From Ricinus communis (lineage: Eukaryota; Streptophyta; Magnoliopsida; Malpighiales; Euphorbiaceae): a DNA stretch of 64,000 nt. The stretch spans positions 6,944,001-7,008,000 of the forward strand of contig NC_063257.1 in assembly GCF_019578655.1 (NCBI RefSeq), given 5' to 3'. The position numbers and the translations under genes are program-made. Under the pieces are notes generated by a model, which did not search any database, had not been told where the DNA came from, and worked only from the letters and a program-made list of their open reading frames with translations. This document shows positions 48,093 through 59,048 of the stretch, in pieces (the stretch's first letter is position 1; every line of letters begins with the position of its first letter).

Positions 48093-49759
48093 ATGGCTGG
48101 AGAAAGCGGGGACGAGGGAGGAAGTTTAATGTCGTTGCCAGAAGGTTGCATAGCAGATGTCGTGTCCTTTACAGGTCCTTTTGATGCTTGCAGATTGTCA
48201 ACGGTCTCTTCTACATTTAGAGATGCTGCCAACTCCGACACCGTCTGGGAGAAGTTTCTGCCTCAAGACTATCACTCTATTATTTCCCGATCATCTGATT
48301 CCTTTCTACTCGATCGTTTCTCTTCAAAGAAACAGCTTTACTTCAGTCTCTGTGATAATCCAATCCTCATTGATGATGGCAAAAAGGTAAAAGATCTATC
48401 AATATACGGTTAATAGCAATAAGATAGTTTAGATCATGATCTAATAATCTAGGTCAAACTGACCCAAATTGCAATTTTACTTCACTAAATTAATAACTCA
48501 GGTTAAAGTTCGTGGTATAGTAGATTATTAGCCCTTTTTTTTACTTATAATTTATATTACTGTTTGTATAACAGAGCTTTGCATTGGAGAAATGGAGTGG
48601 AAAGAAATGTTACATGCTTTCTGCAAGGGACCTCAAGATTGTTTGGAGTGACACTCCTACTTATTGGAGATGGATTTGCCTTCCGGATTCCAGGTCTCTC
48701 CATCTTTTCCTTATTATTTATTGCCATGAGTCACTCTCAGAACAATGCCCTACGTGGGTGATTATTTAATTAGTCATTTTAATAATATGACTGATTATTT
48801 AATTAGTCACTTTAAGAAAGCTATTATACTTTTTAGAACATCTCCGACATGTTCTTTTTAACTTCTTCTATTTCTTTAAATTAGTAGTGGAAAATGTCTC
48901 CACTCTTCCCCTAAATTTAAGAGCCGAAACCTCACTTCTCAATTGAAAAGAGTGGAAAACGTCCTCTTAAATGAAATTAATTTGTTTAGATTTTCTTCTT
49001 TCCCATACTTTCTTCCTCTTTAAATAAATTTTAAATGAATTATAGGCTTATAAATTAAAGAATTGATATAAGGAGTGTTGTAAGAACGTGTATTACTTTC
49101 AAACAAATTAAAACAAGGAGTTGACTTGTTTATAATATAACAAGGGGTGATATATGAAGTGTTGTGGGATTATTAGTTAAGAAAATGTATATGCCCGTAT
49201 TTTTCTTTAAAATAAAAAATCTGTTTTTATATGATTATGAGATTTGGAGATGTTTTGTGCAAACAGATTTCCTGAAGTGGCAGAGCTTATCAGTGTTTGT
49301 TGGCTTGAAATCAGTGCCAGAATTAATATCTCTATGTTGTCTCCATCAACTTTGTATACAGCTTACTTTGTGTTCAAGTCCACAACAGGAGCTTATGGAT
49401 TTGAATACCAGCCTGCAGAGGCTGTAGTGGGACTTGTTGGAAGTGAAACTTGCAAGCATAATGTCTACTTGGATGCAGAAAGGGGACGGAGGCGGCGGTC
49501 CCAAATTGTAAGAAGGCGCATTGGTTTACTTAACCGGGGTCGTATTTTTGGGTTGCAAGCATCTTTACGTAATGGTGAAAGTGATTGTAAGTATCCGAAA
49601 GAGAGAGGAGATGGGTGGCTGGAGATTGAATTGGGTGAGTTCTTTAAAAAAAAAGGTGAGGACGGGGAACTGGAGTTGAGCGTTTTAGAGGTGAAAGGTG
49701 GGCATTGGAAAGGTGGTCTTGCAGTTCAAGGGATAGAGATCAGGCCAAAGGTAGATTGA
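48093..49759 (+). CDS. F-box/PP2-B protein, copy 2
   Basis: Three exons, 48093-48386, 48575-48693 and 49267-49759, give 301 aa. The F-box is SLPEGCIADVVSFTGPFDAC followed by LSTVSSTFRDAANSDTVWEK. The PP2 part carries WSGKKCYMLSARDLKIVWSD, TYWRWICLPDSR, FPEVAELISVCWLEISARIN, YTAYFVFKS, GDGWLEIELGEFFKK and VKGGHWKGGLAVQGIEIRPK. Exon 2 has exactly the same length (119 bp) and phases as in copy 1, so this is a tandem duplicate. Copy 2 has a slightly longer acidic N-terminus (MAGESGDEGG) and a basic insert-region RGRRRRSQIVRRR where copy 1 has LRGVRQEPLLLRTR. Both look functional. Role as in the SCF-PP2 family; target unknown. Confidence 0.95.
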
Positions 49760-51334
49760 CATATAAGAAATTATTATTCTTCATGTTTCGATTATGGATT
49801 TTGTTGTTTCCTTCTGAAGTTCAGGCAGGAACTACTGTTCCAGAATTATATGTTAATGTTCCATTTTCTAGGGATGATGTAATCTACAAAAAGTATCCTT
49901 GTCTAAGGTTTTTGCATGCCTTCCGAGGAATTCGCAAGGGGAGCGTAGGAAACTGCTGTATTTGAGATAATCATGGTGAGCCTCAAGAAAGAGACTATTA
50001 TTATTACTATATTTGATGCAGTTGTGGCTCAAAAAGGAGAGACTCTAGTCATGATGTTTAATCTTTCTAAATCTTTTTAATAGTTATTTGAGCAAAAGCA
50101 ATACCAATCAAGTTGGCTTTGGTGCGTGCAGTAAATCACCTTTTATTATGTTATTATGGTTAATTGAGGTTTACGCTTAATTGAAATTTATTAAAAATTT
50201 TATTTTATTAAATAAAATAGAATTTTAAATTAATTTTTATTATAATTAAAATACATAAGTTTTAAATTTATAAATAAATTTTATAAATTTTAATTAAATA
50301 CAATTAACTTTAGAAGTCCGTGAATATTAAAAGTTGAATATGAACCTTGCCTTTTTTCTTTCCTGAAAATTAGAAAAGAATATATTTGAGATGCTTTATT
50401 TTATTGGCTTGTGCCTTACTACCAGTGCTGTCCAGCGGTGGAAGAAAAGAGTTAAAAAGGGAAAAGGGGAAGGTAAAAATGTAAGGGCAAAAGAAGCAAT
50501 TGTCAGAGAAAATGCTAAATCTACAGCATACGTAGTAGTTGTGGGTGGATGTGGATTCAGCATCTTTTGGAAGTAGCATCATCGCTGCAAAAGGTCTTGA
50601 TGCTGTCCCAGTTCAGGACCATACTTTTTAAAGCTTTGCCTGCGCGATAGATTCTCAAGCTCTCTATTTTTGCCGTTGCTGCCTTGCTACAGAATAAGGT
50701 CCCTTGCTAATGCTTGCATAAAATCCATACTTGTAGCCTACATTTAAGGGAGGTGAGATCACAAGGAACTTGTCAGTTCAGTGCAAACCCAACTTCCGGG
50801 CCGACTGAAGTTGAAATTTAATATGTAAAGACTTGCTGCAGCACATCTTTCATTTGTTTCAAGCACAATAGTGACCTTACCGAAATGGGGATGACTGGAA
50901 CATGTAACAGTTTTAAATTAAGAATTTGACTTAGATGAATGTAATCTATCAAAATATATCAACCTCTATTGCAAATAACAAACAAATCGCCGACCAGATA
51001 GGAGTACGAAACAAAGCAGACAAGCTGATGTTCTCCCACATTTACTCATTCATTTAACTCAATTCAAGATATCACGCTATCATTCTACAATAAAATCTGA
51101 AAAGTGTTCTCAACTTCCTTGCAGACTCCACAATGCTTGTAATTCAGTTTCCAATACTGCTCTGTACAAGTCACCAACTTATCAATAATCTAACAAATGA
51201 GGGTGAATACACAAACAAAAAGGTGAAAGTGAACTGAAAGCATGTATAAAATGAATATATCACAAGAAAACTTTTGCTGTAGTTATTTTGGTTACTGATA
51301 CCCATCAATATTATTGAAGGCTTGATCCCAGGCA
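49760..51334. other. Spacer between F-box copy 2 and the zinc-ribbon gene
   Basis: No gene. It includes copy 2's 3' UTR and an AT-rich inverted-repeat block at about 50170-50310, then the 3' UTR of the convergent minus-strand gene near its end. Confidence 0.5.
50170..50310. repeat. AT-rich MITE-like inverted repeat
   Basis: Left arm TTAATTGAAATTTATTAAAA and the following TTTTATTT are the near reverse complement of the right arm AAATAAATTTTATAAATTTT with AATTAAATAC. It shares internal words (AAGTTTTAAATTTATAAA, ATAATTAAA) with the block at 24027. Non-autonomous element identity is tentative. Confidence 0.35.
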
Positions 51335-53022
51335 TCACATATAAAGTGGAGTGCCACACCGATCAACTGATGAAGGCTGTAAGGCACGGATTTTAATATC
51401 ATATTTTCTACGTTTGGATTCATTGACTGAGGATGAATCTGAACCATCTGATACAAGCGGATAAGCTGAAGTTTCATCCTCATAAGCAATTCCTATATAA
51501 TTACCACATTTACGACAAAGAAGTTTGGTTCTCCGGCGGAAAAAGCCCCAGCTGCTCTTCGAAAAGTAGGGAATGCACTGGAATTCTTCAGCTTGAGTAA
51601 ATCTGCTCTCATCAATGTCAAAGAATGAGATGATCCCTCGTTTTATGGATTTCCCATATTTTGAGCCAATGGTAGAGGTGTTTCGATTGGAGGAGCTTAA
51701 GTTCAACTCATATCCACAAGTGCCACAGCTGCATCAAATATATTTCAATTTTCAGGGTCTAGAAACTAAGCACATAACCCATGCTGAAGCAACCAAAACC
51801 ATAAGATCTCAGTTAAGAGAGTTCGAAAACCATAGGAAATGTAAAATAACATCACCTTACTGGTTAATGTTACTAAAATGGGTGATTTTATTTGGTCTCT
51901 CGTGGCATTTCTTCACCACCCTATTTGTCACCCAAAAAAATTCAAATACAGGTTGGAAATTGGTCTGGGACTTGATAGTTTTGTCTATGAATTATTGGGG
52001 TAAAAAGAACACCCAACTTTTAAATGGAGAAACAATTGAACTGACTCTTCCTTATTTTCTTCAATAATCAAAACTACAAGCATCAGTCACCCACTCAAAT
52101 AATTAGGTATTATTTTACAAACACTTCATTTCAGCCATTGCAATAGACACTAAAAGAAGACAGAAAAACTAAAACTATCAAGGCAACTATTTCGATATTA
52201 CCTAATCACCAATTGGAGAAAAAAGACATGCTAACCAAGAAAAGAACTAATATAGAACAAACACAAAATCTAAACAAGTTACCCTTTATACACCAACCAA
52301 GTTATTCTCACATCTCAATCATAAACATCAGAATAGAAAGACATTGATACCACAGTTGGCCTTCAGGATATACAACTTTTTATGAATAACAGAACTGAAA
52401 GTGTGGATCAGTGCCACATGTACAAGACAGGGACAAGTAATTCATTTTGGGCACCACATGAACATATCACGACATTGAAGTTACGAAGCTTGTGGATATC
52501 AAGTTCTCCATCACAAATCTTTAAAAAAGAAAATAATTTTTTTGAAAAAAAGCAGTACTTGACATAGACTTGGATAATACTTCTAATTGTCAAGTTTAGA
52601 AAAAATTGATTACAAAAATGAGAAAAATTGAGCATAAAAATTAACCTTATCACTATGTCACTAATAAAAAGAAAAAATTTTCAATTGGCATATATTAAAA
52701 TCAATTCAATTCAACATACTGATCAAAGAACCCATCTTTGAGCAAACTAAGCATTCTAAAATCAAGTATATATGATCAAATCTAAGATAGAAAATTAATC
52801 TCTTCTTCTTCAACATAATTACTCCCAATGAACCCAACAAAAAAAAAAAAAAAAAACAGTATAACTAACTATCATAAAAATGGATCAAAATCATCTTCAC
52901 TAAGACAGAGAGGGTGATAAAAACCTGTAGCTAACATGTCTAATAGAAGCAGAGACAGAAGAAAAGGAGTGAAGATGATTCCCATTGAGATAATTTTCCT
53001 TGGCAATCGCTGAATTCTCCAT
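51335..53022 (-). CDS. Small zinc-ribbon-type protein similar to Arabidopsis At4g08330
   Basis: Two exons, 53022-52925 and 51728-51335, join AG|C (Ser) to give 163 aa. The conserved part starts at the junction: SCGTCGYELNLSSSNRNTST, IGSKYGKSIKRGIISFFDID, then FQCIPYFSKSSWGFFRRRTK and LLCRKCGNYIG, followed by YDIKIRALQPSS. Two C-x2-C pairs (CGTC and CRKC) suggest a single zinc ribbon like that of yippee-type proteins. Arabidopsis At4g08330 has this arrangement and is annotated as an uncharacterised, possibly chloroplast-targeted protein. No function is established. The first ATG (53022) starts an Asn/Ser-rich, poorly conserved N-terminus. The intron is about 1.2 kb. Stop TGA at 51335-51337. 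It looks intact. Confidence 0.88.
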
Positions 53023-55094
53023 GAAAACAATCAAATAAAAAAGAAAAGATCGCGGCTTTAATTTTTCTTTTTATGACAGTGACAAAACTTCCCAAGTTGA
53101 GGATCGCGGACAGTTAATCGAAAACGAGTACCGCCTGAACCGAGTGGGGTTGTAGCTGCCTCTGAGCTCACGGCAAGTAGCGTCAGCAGAGAGAAGTAAA
53201 GAAAGGGTTTTTACACTAAAGAGAAGAAGAAGAAGAGGAAGGTGATTGATAGGAATCAAAAGACTGAAAAAGGTTCTGTTGTGGTGGCTCCTTGCTGTCC
53301 TTTTCTATGGAATGACTTGGTTTTAAACGGAAACTACTTTTTTTTTTTTTCTCTTTTAAATATACATGTCAGTCTGATTTGAGTATTAAAAATAAAAATT
53401 ATTATTAATATATATTATATGATAGTCGGACATAATATATAGTTATAATAACCATTCTTTTTAAATTTATACAAACTCAACAAGTTTCCATAATAAATAC
53501 TTCGCCAATATTTGTTGAAAAGGTTTAATTTTAATATTATTGGTGAAAAAAATTTAAAAACTTACATAGAAGACTATAAAATTGACTATTTTTCTAATTA
53601 TCAATTAGGTAATGTTTATGATTATAAATTGTTAATTAATGGATAATTAGTGCTAAACTACACGTGTCATTGATTCTGCTATGGGGTTGTTGTTGTTGTT
53701 CGTGTAGAGATAACTTGTTATATATTGGAGTTGTTTTGTTTGTTAGCCCATCTTGGGAAAACTTTGTGGGACTATTAATTCTTATTTTGTTGGATAATCA
53801 CAAAAGTTGTTAATTTCTATTTTTTTTTTTTAGTCTTTCTATTTTGCATTCTTTTGGTGAGAAAAACAATTGACTAAGAATTTGAGTAAAGATTTTAGTT
53901 TTACTATTAAATTTTAGATGATTAGGATTATGAATAAATTAACTCACTAAAAATTATTAAGAAATCTGTTAAGAAAAAAAGATAATCTTATGATTAAACA
54001 TTTAAAGATGAACAAAATTCAGGAGAAATAATAAAAATAGATAAACCTACTTATTAATAAAGTTAAAGATGAATGACTTAGGTACACTATGGTATTAGAT
54101 ATTGAGTTTCAAGGACATCTTAACCTGAAGGAAACGCTCTCCTTAAAAGAAAAACATACCATAAAAGACCAGATTTGATTAAGTAGATATGTTTATTCTA
54201 CTTCTTTCCTTTATAAAGACTTTAATTTTTCCAAGAATCATGAAGTGTAAATGTCACCTACAACTACACTAGATTTTGAATAAAAGTTTATACTTAGTCT
54301 TAGTGTCCTTTGGAGTTGTATTTTTATCTTTTAAACCCATTTCTTTTAAGTAAAACAAAATTTATAACTGTTTGATTATGAGAATCAAAATAAAATTTCC
54401 ATAAAACCCATGATTTTTTAAACCCAAAATCTGTAAATTCTTACTATATTCACTTAAATTAATTTTATTCAACACGAATCCAAGAATTTAATGCAATACC
54501 AAATCCATTGTGGTGGTAGTGACAGTGGGAACACTTGTTAAATGTCCATATCAATTGCCATGCTTTGGTCTGAAAATCCATGGGGACATACTTAAAATAT
54601 AGCCATTTCAGAGAAAGTATGGAACTTGAAGAATATATATCACAGACTTTTTGCATATGAATCTTTCAGAAATAATATAACAAGCTAAAAAAGATAAAAG
54701 AGTCACAAGTCCCGCATTGCAAAAATATCTATCAATAAATTACTTGTAAAACTTTAGCCTTGAAAAAAGTTCAAATTACGTTTTAAGATTAAATCATAGA
54801 TCCATGAGTTAAGGTAAGGATGATGGATCATGGGTTAGTCTGGTGCCTTAATTTGAAGCAGGGAAAATGATGATGGACATGAGTACATATTAGTCTCCAA
54901 GTCAGCCATGTTGCCATTTATGAATCACAATATCATAGTTCAGCAAATCGCACCGACAATTTCTTGTGCCATCCAATAATTTGCACGACTCGCAGACATC
55001 AAAATTAATGTCTCTTGTTTTCATCTTGACCGACCAGGTTCGGCTGTAGGAGTTGGCCAATGTACCAACGGATTGTTCAAAGGGTGCCACCAGG
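53023..55094. other. Promoter of the zinc-ribbon gene and spacer up to the gypsy element
   Basis: The part near 53023-53300 is the 5' region of the minus-strand gene. The rest is AT-rich without a gene. Just before the gypsy insertion, a minus-strand frame (54902-55090) contains a Cys cluster (FDVCESCKLLDGTRNCRCD). I cannot identify it and it is cut by the insertion site. Confidence 0.45.
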
Positions 55095-55958
55095 TGTCAC
55101 GTGCCCGCCTCGCAACCAGGCAAGGAAGGCTACCGATGCGCCAAAAAACTGCCCAAATTATGCCCGCATGAACGGACACGGCCGTGTTGGATTCAACACG
55201 CCGTGTTTCCGGACACGCCTGCTTTGTTTCAACCTTGCCCGTGTTCACCAACACGCCTAAGGACACGCCCGTGTTGGCTGGATACAAATGCGAAAGGCCT
55301 AGAAGCTTCGGGAAACACGGCCACAGTAGGTAACACGGCTAATTATCCCAGACCGTGTTCCCAACACGGCCATGTTCCCAACACGGCCAGGAACACGGCC
55401 ATGTTGGCGGACAGGGGGAAAAATGCTATAAATACCCCTTCTTTGTACCATTTCGAAAAGAAGGAAGGAAGGGAGTGAAAAAGGGAGAGAAAAGAGAGAA
55501 AAAGGGCAGGAGAAAGTGAGTCCATAAAAAGGAACAAGGGCAGTAATAAAACAAGAGTGTGTGGGCACAAGGTGTGCCAAAATGTAGCCATATAGCGGGA
55601 AAGAGTATTACTCTACATAGAGCAAAGAGAGATGCTCTATGTAGAGATAGTTGTAGGAATAGTTATGTAAAGTAATACAAGGTGTGTGATATATGAAAGA
55701 AGAGAGCTTGTAGAGAGAGAAAGTGTGCTCATTGTAAGTAGCTTTAGTGTGAATTAATCAATACAAGTATACACTTCCACAACTCTTGCGTCTCTTTGTG
55801 CCACTTTCGTGAATATACTTCCGCTAGCTGTATTTGCTATCATTCACGGGTTTGGCAATCAAGGGTAGGCTGACTAGCTATCTTGAATTTCGGGAAAATC
55901 AAGCAAGCTAGGCCGCACGTGGGCAAAGTTTTGGAGATAAAACAAAACTCACGTGACA
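55095..55958 (+). repeat. 5' LTR of the gypsy element
   Basis: 864 bp. The first third is a GC-rich, repeat-filled U3 with many copies of ACACGGCC/GGCCGTGT-type motifs. TATAAATA at 55427-55434 is the likely promoter TATA box. The distal half (R/U5) is nearly identical to the 3' LTR. Confidence 0.93.
55427..55434 (+). promoter_or_regulatory. LTR promoter TATA box
   Basis: GCTATAAATACCCC context in the middle of the 5' LTR; the same site is at 59361-59368 in the 3' LTR. It divides the GC-rich U3 from the purine-rich downstream part, as expected for an LTR promoter. Confidence 0.65.
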
Positions 55959-55960
55959 GT

Positions 55961-55972
55961 TGGTATCAGAGC
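55961..55972 (+). other. Primer-binding site (initiator tRNA-Met)
   Basis: TGGTATCAGAGC two bases after the LTR's terminal CA. This is the standard plant retrotransposon primer site complementary to the 3' end of initiator methionine tRNA. Confidence 0.9.
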
Positions 55973-56072
55973 CAAGTTCGAGACATAGCAGAATTGGTAT
56001 CACGCCATAGTTGGAAGTATAGCGCGGGTAAGTTCTTTGGGAGAATTCTTGCATGAAGTAATGGCCAAAAGT

Positions 56073-56230
56073 GGTGAGCAATCCGCTTCTACCGCTCCTC
56101 TAAGGGAAGGAGGAAAGGGTAGCGGAAAGGGCTGAAGGGATAAGTCCCGAATTGGTGAGCAATCCACTTCTACCGCTCCTCTAAGGGAAGGAGGAAAGGA
56201 TAGCGGGAAAAGGGCCGTAGGGAGAAGTCC
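56073..56230 (+). repeat. Tandem duplication, about 77 bp, in the gypsy leader
   Basis: GGTGAGCAATCCGCTTCTAC at 56073 repeats as GGTGAGCAATCCACTTCTAC at 56154, and both run through CTAAGGGAAGGAGGAAAGG to AAGTCC. Period is about 81 bases. Confidence 0.9.
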
Positions 56231-56307
56231 TGAGACGTGGTTGGCGCGATGGAGGAAAGGCTAGTCAAGGGGAGACTGCCATGTCCGATTGGGTTAGGAT
56301 CGAAGAC

Positions 56308-56672
56308 ATGGACCTTCGCATCCAGAAGCCAAAGTCCAAGGGGGACGTCATAGAGCTTCGCGAGGAGATGGAAGGTGCCTTAAATGATTCTTGCCGACAG
56401 TTTATCGAGGGACTATGAGGCTCCTAAGAAGTGGACCTTCGCGTCGAGAAGCCAAAGTCCAGGGGGGACGATAGAGAGCTTCGCGGGAAGATGCAAGGTG
56501 GACCTTCGCATCCAGAAGCTAAAGTCCAAGGGGGACGACGGGGAGCTTCGCGAGGAGATGGAAGGTGCCGTAAATGTGCTCGAGGGACAATGAGGGACAA
56601 GAAGTGGACCTTTGCATCGAGAAGCTAGAGTCCAAGGGGGACGATGTAGAGCTCACGGGAGATGCAAGGTAC
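56308..56672 (+). repeat. Four diverged tandem repeats in the gypsy gag region
   Basis: GGACCTTCGCATCCAGAAGC and variants recur at about 56310, 56433, 56500 and 56605, each followed by AAAGTCCAAGGGGGACG-type sequence and, in three copies, GAGCTTCGCG...GAGATG. Where open, they encode charged text such as EDMDLRIQKPKSKGD and ELREEMEGA, suggesting amplification of a gag coiled-coil segment. Frames differ between copies. Confidence 0.85.
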
Positions 56673-56929
56673 CCTGCGAATGTGACTCTTAACCGGTTAC
56701 TTGGCCAATACTTGGAGAAGGTTGATAAGCTCGAGGGAGCTTAACTTGTGCAAGACCGCGTTGGCAAATAGTGGGGGAGCGCGAGGTGGCGGTTCACAGA
56801 GTCGATGCTCCTAAACCAAAGGCCTACGGTGGGGCTAGGAGTGCTAGGGAGATCGACGAATTCTTGTGACAGTTGGAAGGATATTTTGATACTTTGAGCA
56901 TAGTGGACGACGCCATCAAGGTAAAGTCC

Positions 56930-57680
56930 GTATCTCTCTCTACTTAAGTAATATTGTTACCAAGATAGAAGTACGGAGGAAGTGACGAAGGTGGTGGAGA
57001 TAGAGGGAAAATCTTCCGCCAAGGATGGTAAGGCTTCATGCAGGGATAAGGGCAAGTGGAATAAGGAAGACAGGTGTAGTTCTTCCCCGAGAAAGCTTGC
57101 CTGCTTCATCTGCGATGGACATCATCGTGCATATGAGTGTCCAAAGCGTGGGAAGCTTGGAGCATTAGTAATCACCGAGGAAGAGAGGCAAGAAGAAGAA
57201 CGAAGACTTGCTTCCCTTCGACTCCTCAATGCTACCCAAGCTAAACTGGAGCAAAAGTCTCGTGGTCGGATGTACGTGGAGACGAATATCGGAGGCAGGA
57301 GTATTCAAGCCATGATGGATACCGAAGCAGATACAGGTACATGGCGAAGGAGGTGGCTGACTTTATGAAGTTGCCTTATGAAAAGGAAAAGGGCTTCATT
57401 AAAGGGAGAAAATGCAGAGAGGCTACCTATCATTGGCATGGCGAGGAGGACTAACATCCGAATAGGCCAATGGCAAGGTAAGGTCGATATCACCATTGCT
57501 CTTCTTAATCAACGGTTTTATCTTGGTATGGACTTCCTCGACATGGTGAAGGCATTCTTGGTTTCTTACGCCAACATTATGTGCATAATGGAGAATGGCC
57601 GACCTTGTGTTGTGCCGATAAAGAGGGAGTTAAGTCAAGAAAAGATGGTATCGGCCCTACAGCTCCCTAAACAGGATTAA
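56930..57680 (+). pseudogene. Gypsy gag zinc knuckle and aspartic protease remnant
   Basis: Frame 56982-57368 carries the CCHC knuckle CFICDGHHRAYECPKR, then RGRMYVETNIGGRSIQAMMD followed by TEADT where the protease active site D-T/S-G is expected. The homology continues in a second frame (57378-57680) with RLPIIGMARRTNIRIGQWQG, KVDITIALLNQRFYLGMDFL and FLVSYANIMCIMENGRPC, the C-terminal half of the retropepsin. One frameshift and an altered active site make it inactive. Confidence 0.88.
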
Positions 57681-58240
57681 AAAGGAAGGAGCCAACCTTC
57701 CCAGCAACCCTCAAGATGGAAGGAGGTCCTCTTGTTGAGGGTGCTATACTTTCAAGCCCTATCCGAGGCATGCTTGACGAGTTCGAAGATGTTATGCTGC
57801 TTGAGCTGCCGAAGAAGCTTCCTCCGTGACGAGAGGTGAACCACGAGATCGAGCTGGAATTGGGAGCCAAACCACCCGCCTTTGCATCCTATCGTACGGT
57901 GCCTCCGAAGTTAGGGGAACTAAGGAGGCAATTCAAGGAGTACATAGAGCTTCAAAGGCTAGGGTTGAAAGCCTTGAGGGTAAAAGAGCTCTATGTCGGG
58001 AGAAAATGCTCATCCGCCCAACGGAAGTGGTATTCTAAGGCGTATTGTTGGCGATGGAAAGATGGATGGATTAAGGGTGAAGGCCATCCAAGAATTGGGA
58101 GCTGCCAACCGAGGTGACCGAGGTGAGTTCTTTCCTTGGTTTGGTGAACCATTATCGGAAGGTTCATCAAGGGCTATTCTTCCACTGCCACTCCGGGGTG
58201 TATTAAGGAAGGGTCGAGCTTGGGAGTAGTCTACGAAGTG
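57681..58240 (+). pseudogene. Gypsy polyprotein remnant around the reverse transcriptase start and end
   Basis: Text FEDVMLLELPKKLPP-RREV then NHEIELELGAKPPAFASYRT, VPPKLGELRRQFKEYIE matches the segment that precedes gypsy RT. It is soon followed, across frame changes, by KVKAIQELGA-type and FFPWFGEP text resembling the sequence that normally lies after RT. The catalytic core with its F/Y-x-D-D motif is not seen, so it has been deleted. Confidence 0.7.
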
Positions 58241-59036
58241 CCAACAAGCCTTGAGAGGCTAAAAGAAGGCCATTATGGAGGAGCCTGTCTTAGCACTTCC
58301 GGACCCTACGAAGGCATGCGAGACCCAAACCGATCAGAGAGGATCAAGACACTCTCGGAAGTTATTAGAGGCACTAGCGAGGAGATTGGGCGAGCTGCTT
58401 GATGTTGCCCAATCCTTGTACAACTTGCAAAGAAGTGAGTGTGCGGTAAAGAGTCCATTCGAGGGATAGTTATGGGTCGGCAACCCTACACACAGTACTC
58501 TTGCCTTGATCCCTACCCGCCTTCAAGCTTCGCGAAGGAATGGAAGGAGCAAGACGACGTTGCTCGAGCCTATTTTGGAGAAGACATTCAAGCAAGTGAA
58601 GGAGGCGGGCGGACAACAAGAGGAGACCAGTGGAGTTCAAGGACGGGGATAAAGTGCTTGTCAAGTTATCTTGGCATAGCAAAGACGACGGACTTCATTG
58701 GAGACTCAGGGAACAAAGGTAGAGTAGCAAGGTAGATCTTCCACAAAGGCATCAAGGTCCATCCCGAGCATGTTGAGGCTTTATAAGGAGGATCACGATG
58801 ACCCAAGCCGGGGTAAGTCTATAAGAGCTCTTTGGAAGGTGCGGGCTCGGGTAGGACAAAGAGGTGGACTACATCATCTCCCATCGTAAGGCGCCACAAT
58901 CCGGACAACCTCCCGACGGAGTTTCTTGAGGAAGGGACTCCGGAGTGAGACAAGTTGGGAGCTGATTCGCGATTTGTGGCAACTCGAGGAGGAAACCAAG
59001 AGCTTACGAGAAGGCAACGAGGGCGTTCGCCGGATT
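58241..59036 (+). pseudogene. Gypsy 3' polyprotein remnant with chromodomain-like end
   Basis: Scattered frames keep FKDGDKVLVKLSWHSKDDGL-like text (integrase C-terminal GDxVLVKL motif) near 58635, EVDYIISHRKAP (chromodomain entry) near 58865, and AFAGLSGENVTCP right at the LTR. Many stops intervene. The chromodomain position supports a chromovirus-type gypsy. Confidence 0.65.
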
Positions 59037-59048
59037 GAGTGGGGAGAA
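59037..59048 (+). other. Polypurine tract of the gypsy element
   Basis: GAGTGGGGAGAA directly before the 3' LTR start TGTCACGTG. Confidence 0.85.

Noticed and set aside
53071..53259. Minus-strand frame with a Leu-rich start (MIPINHLPLLLLLFSVKTLS)
   Set aside because: It lies in the 5' region of the zinc-ribbon gene, and its tail has no conserved features; the hydrophobic part comes from a GAA/CTT simple-sequence tract.
55299..55591. Long minus-strand frames in both gypsy LTRs
   Set aside because: Duplicated because the LTR is duplicated; composition reflects the purine-rich repeat, and they run opposite to the element's coding strand.
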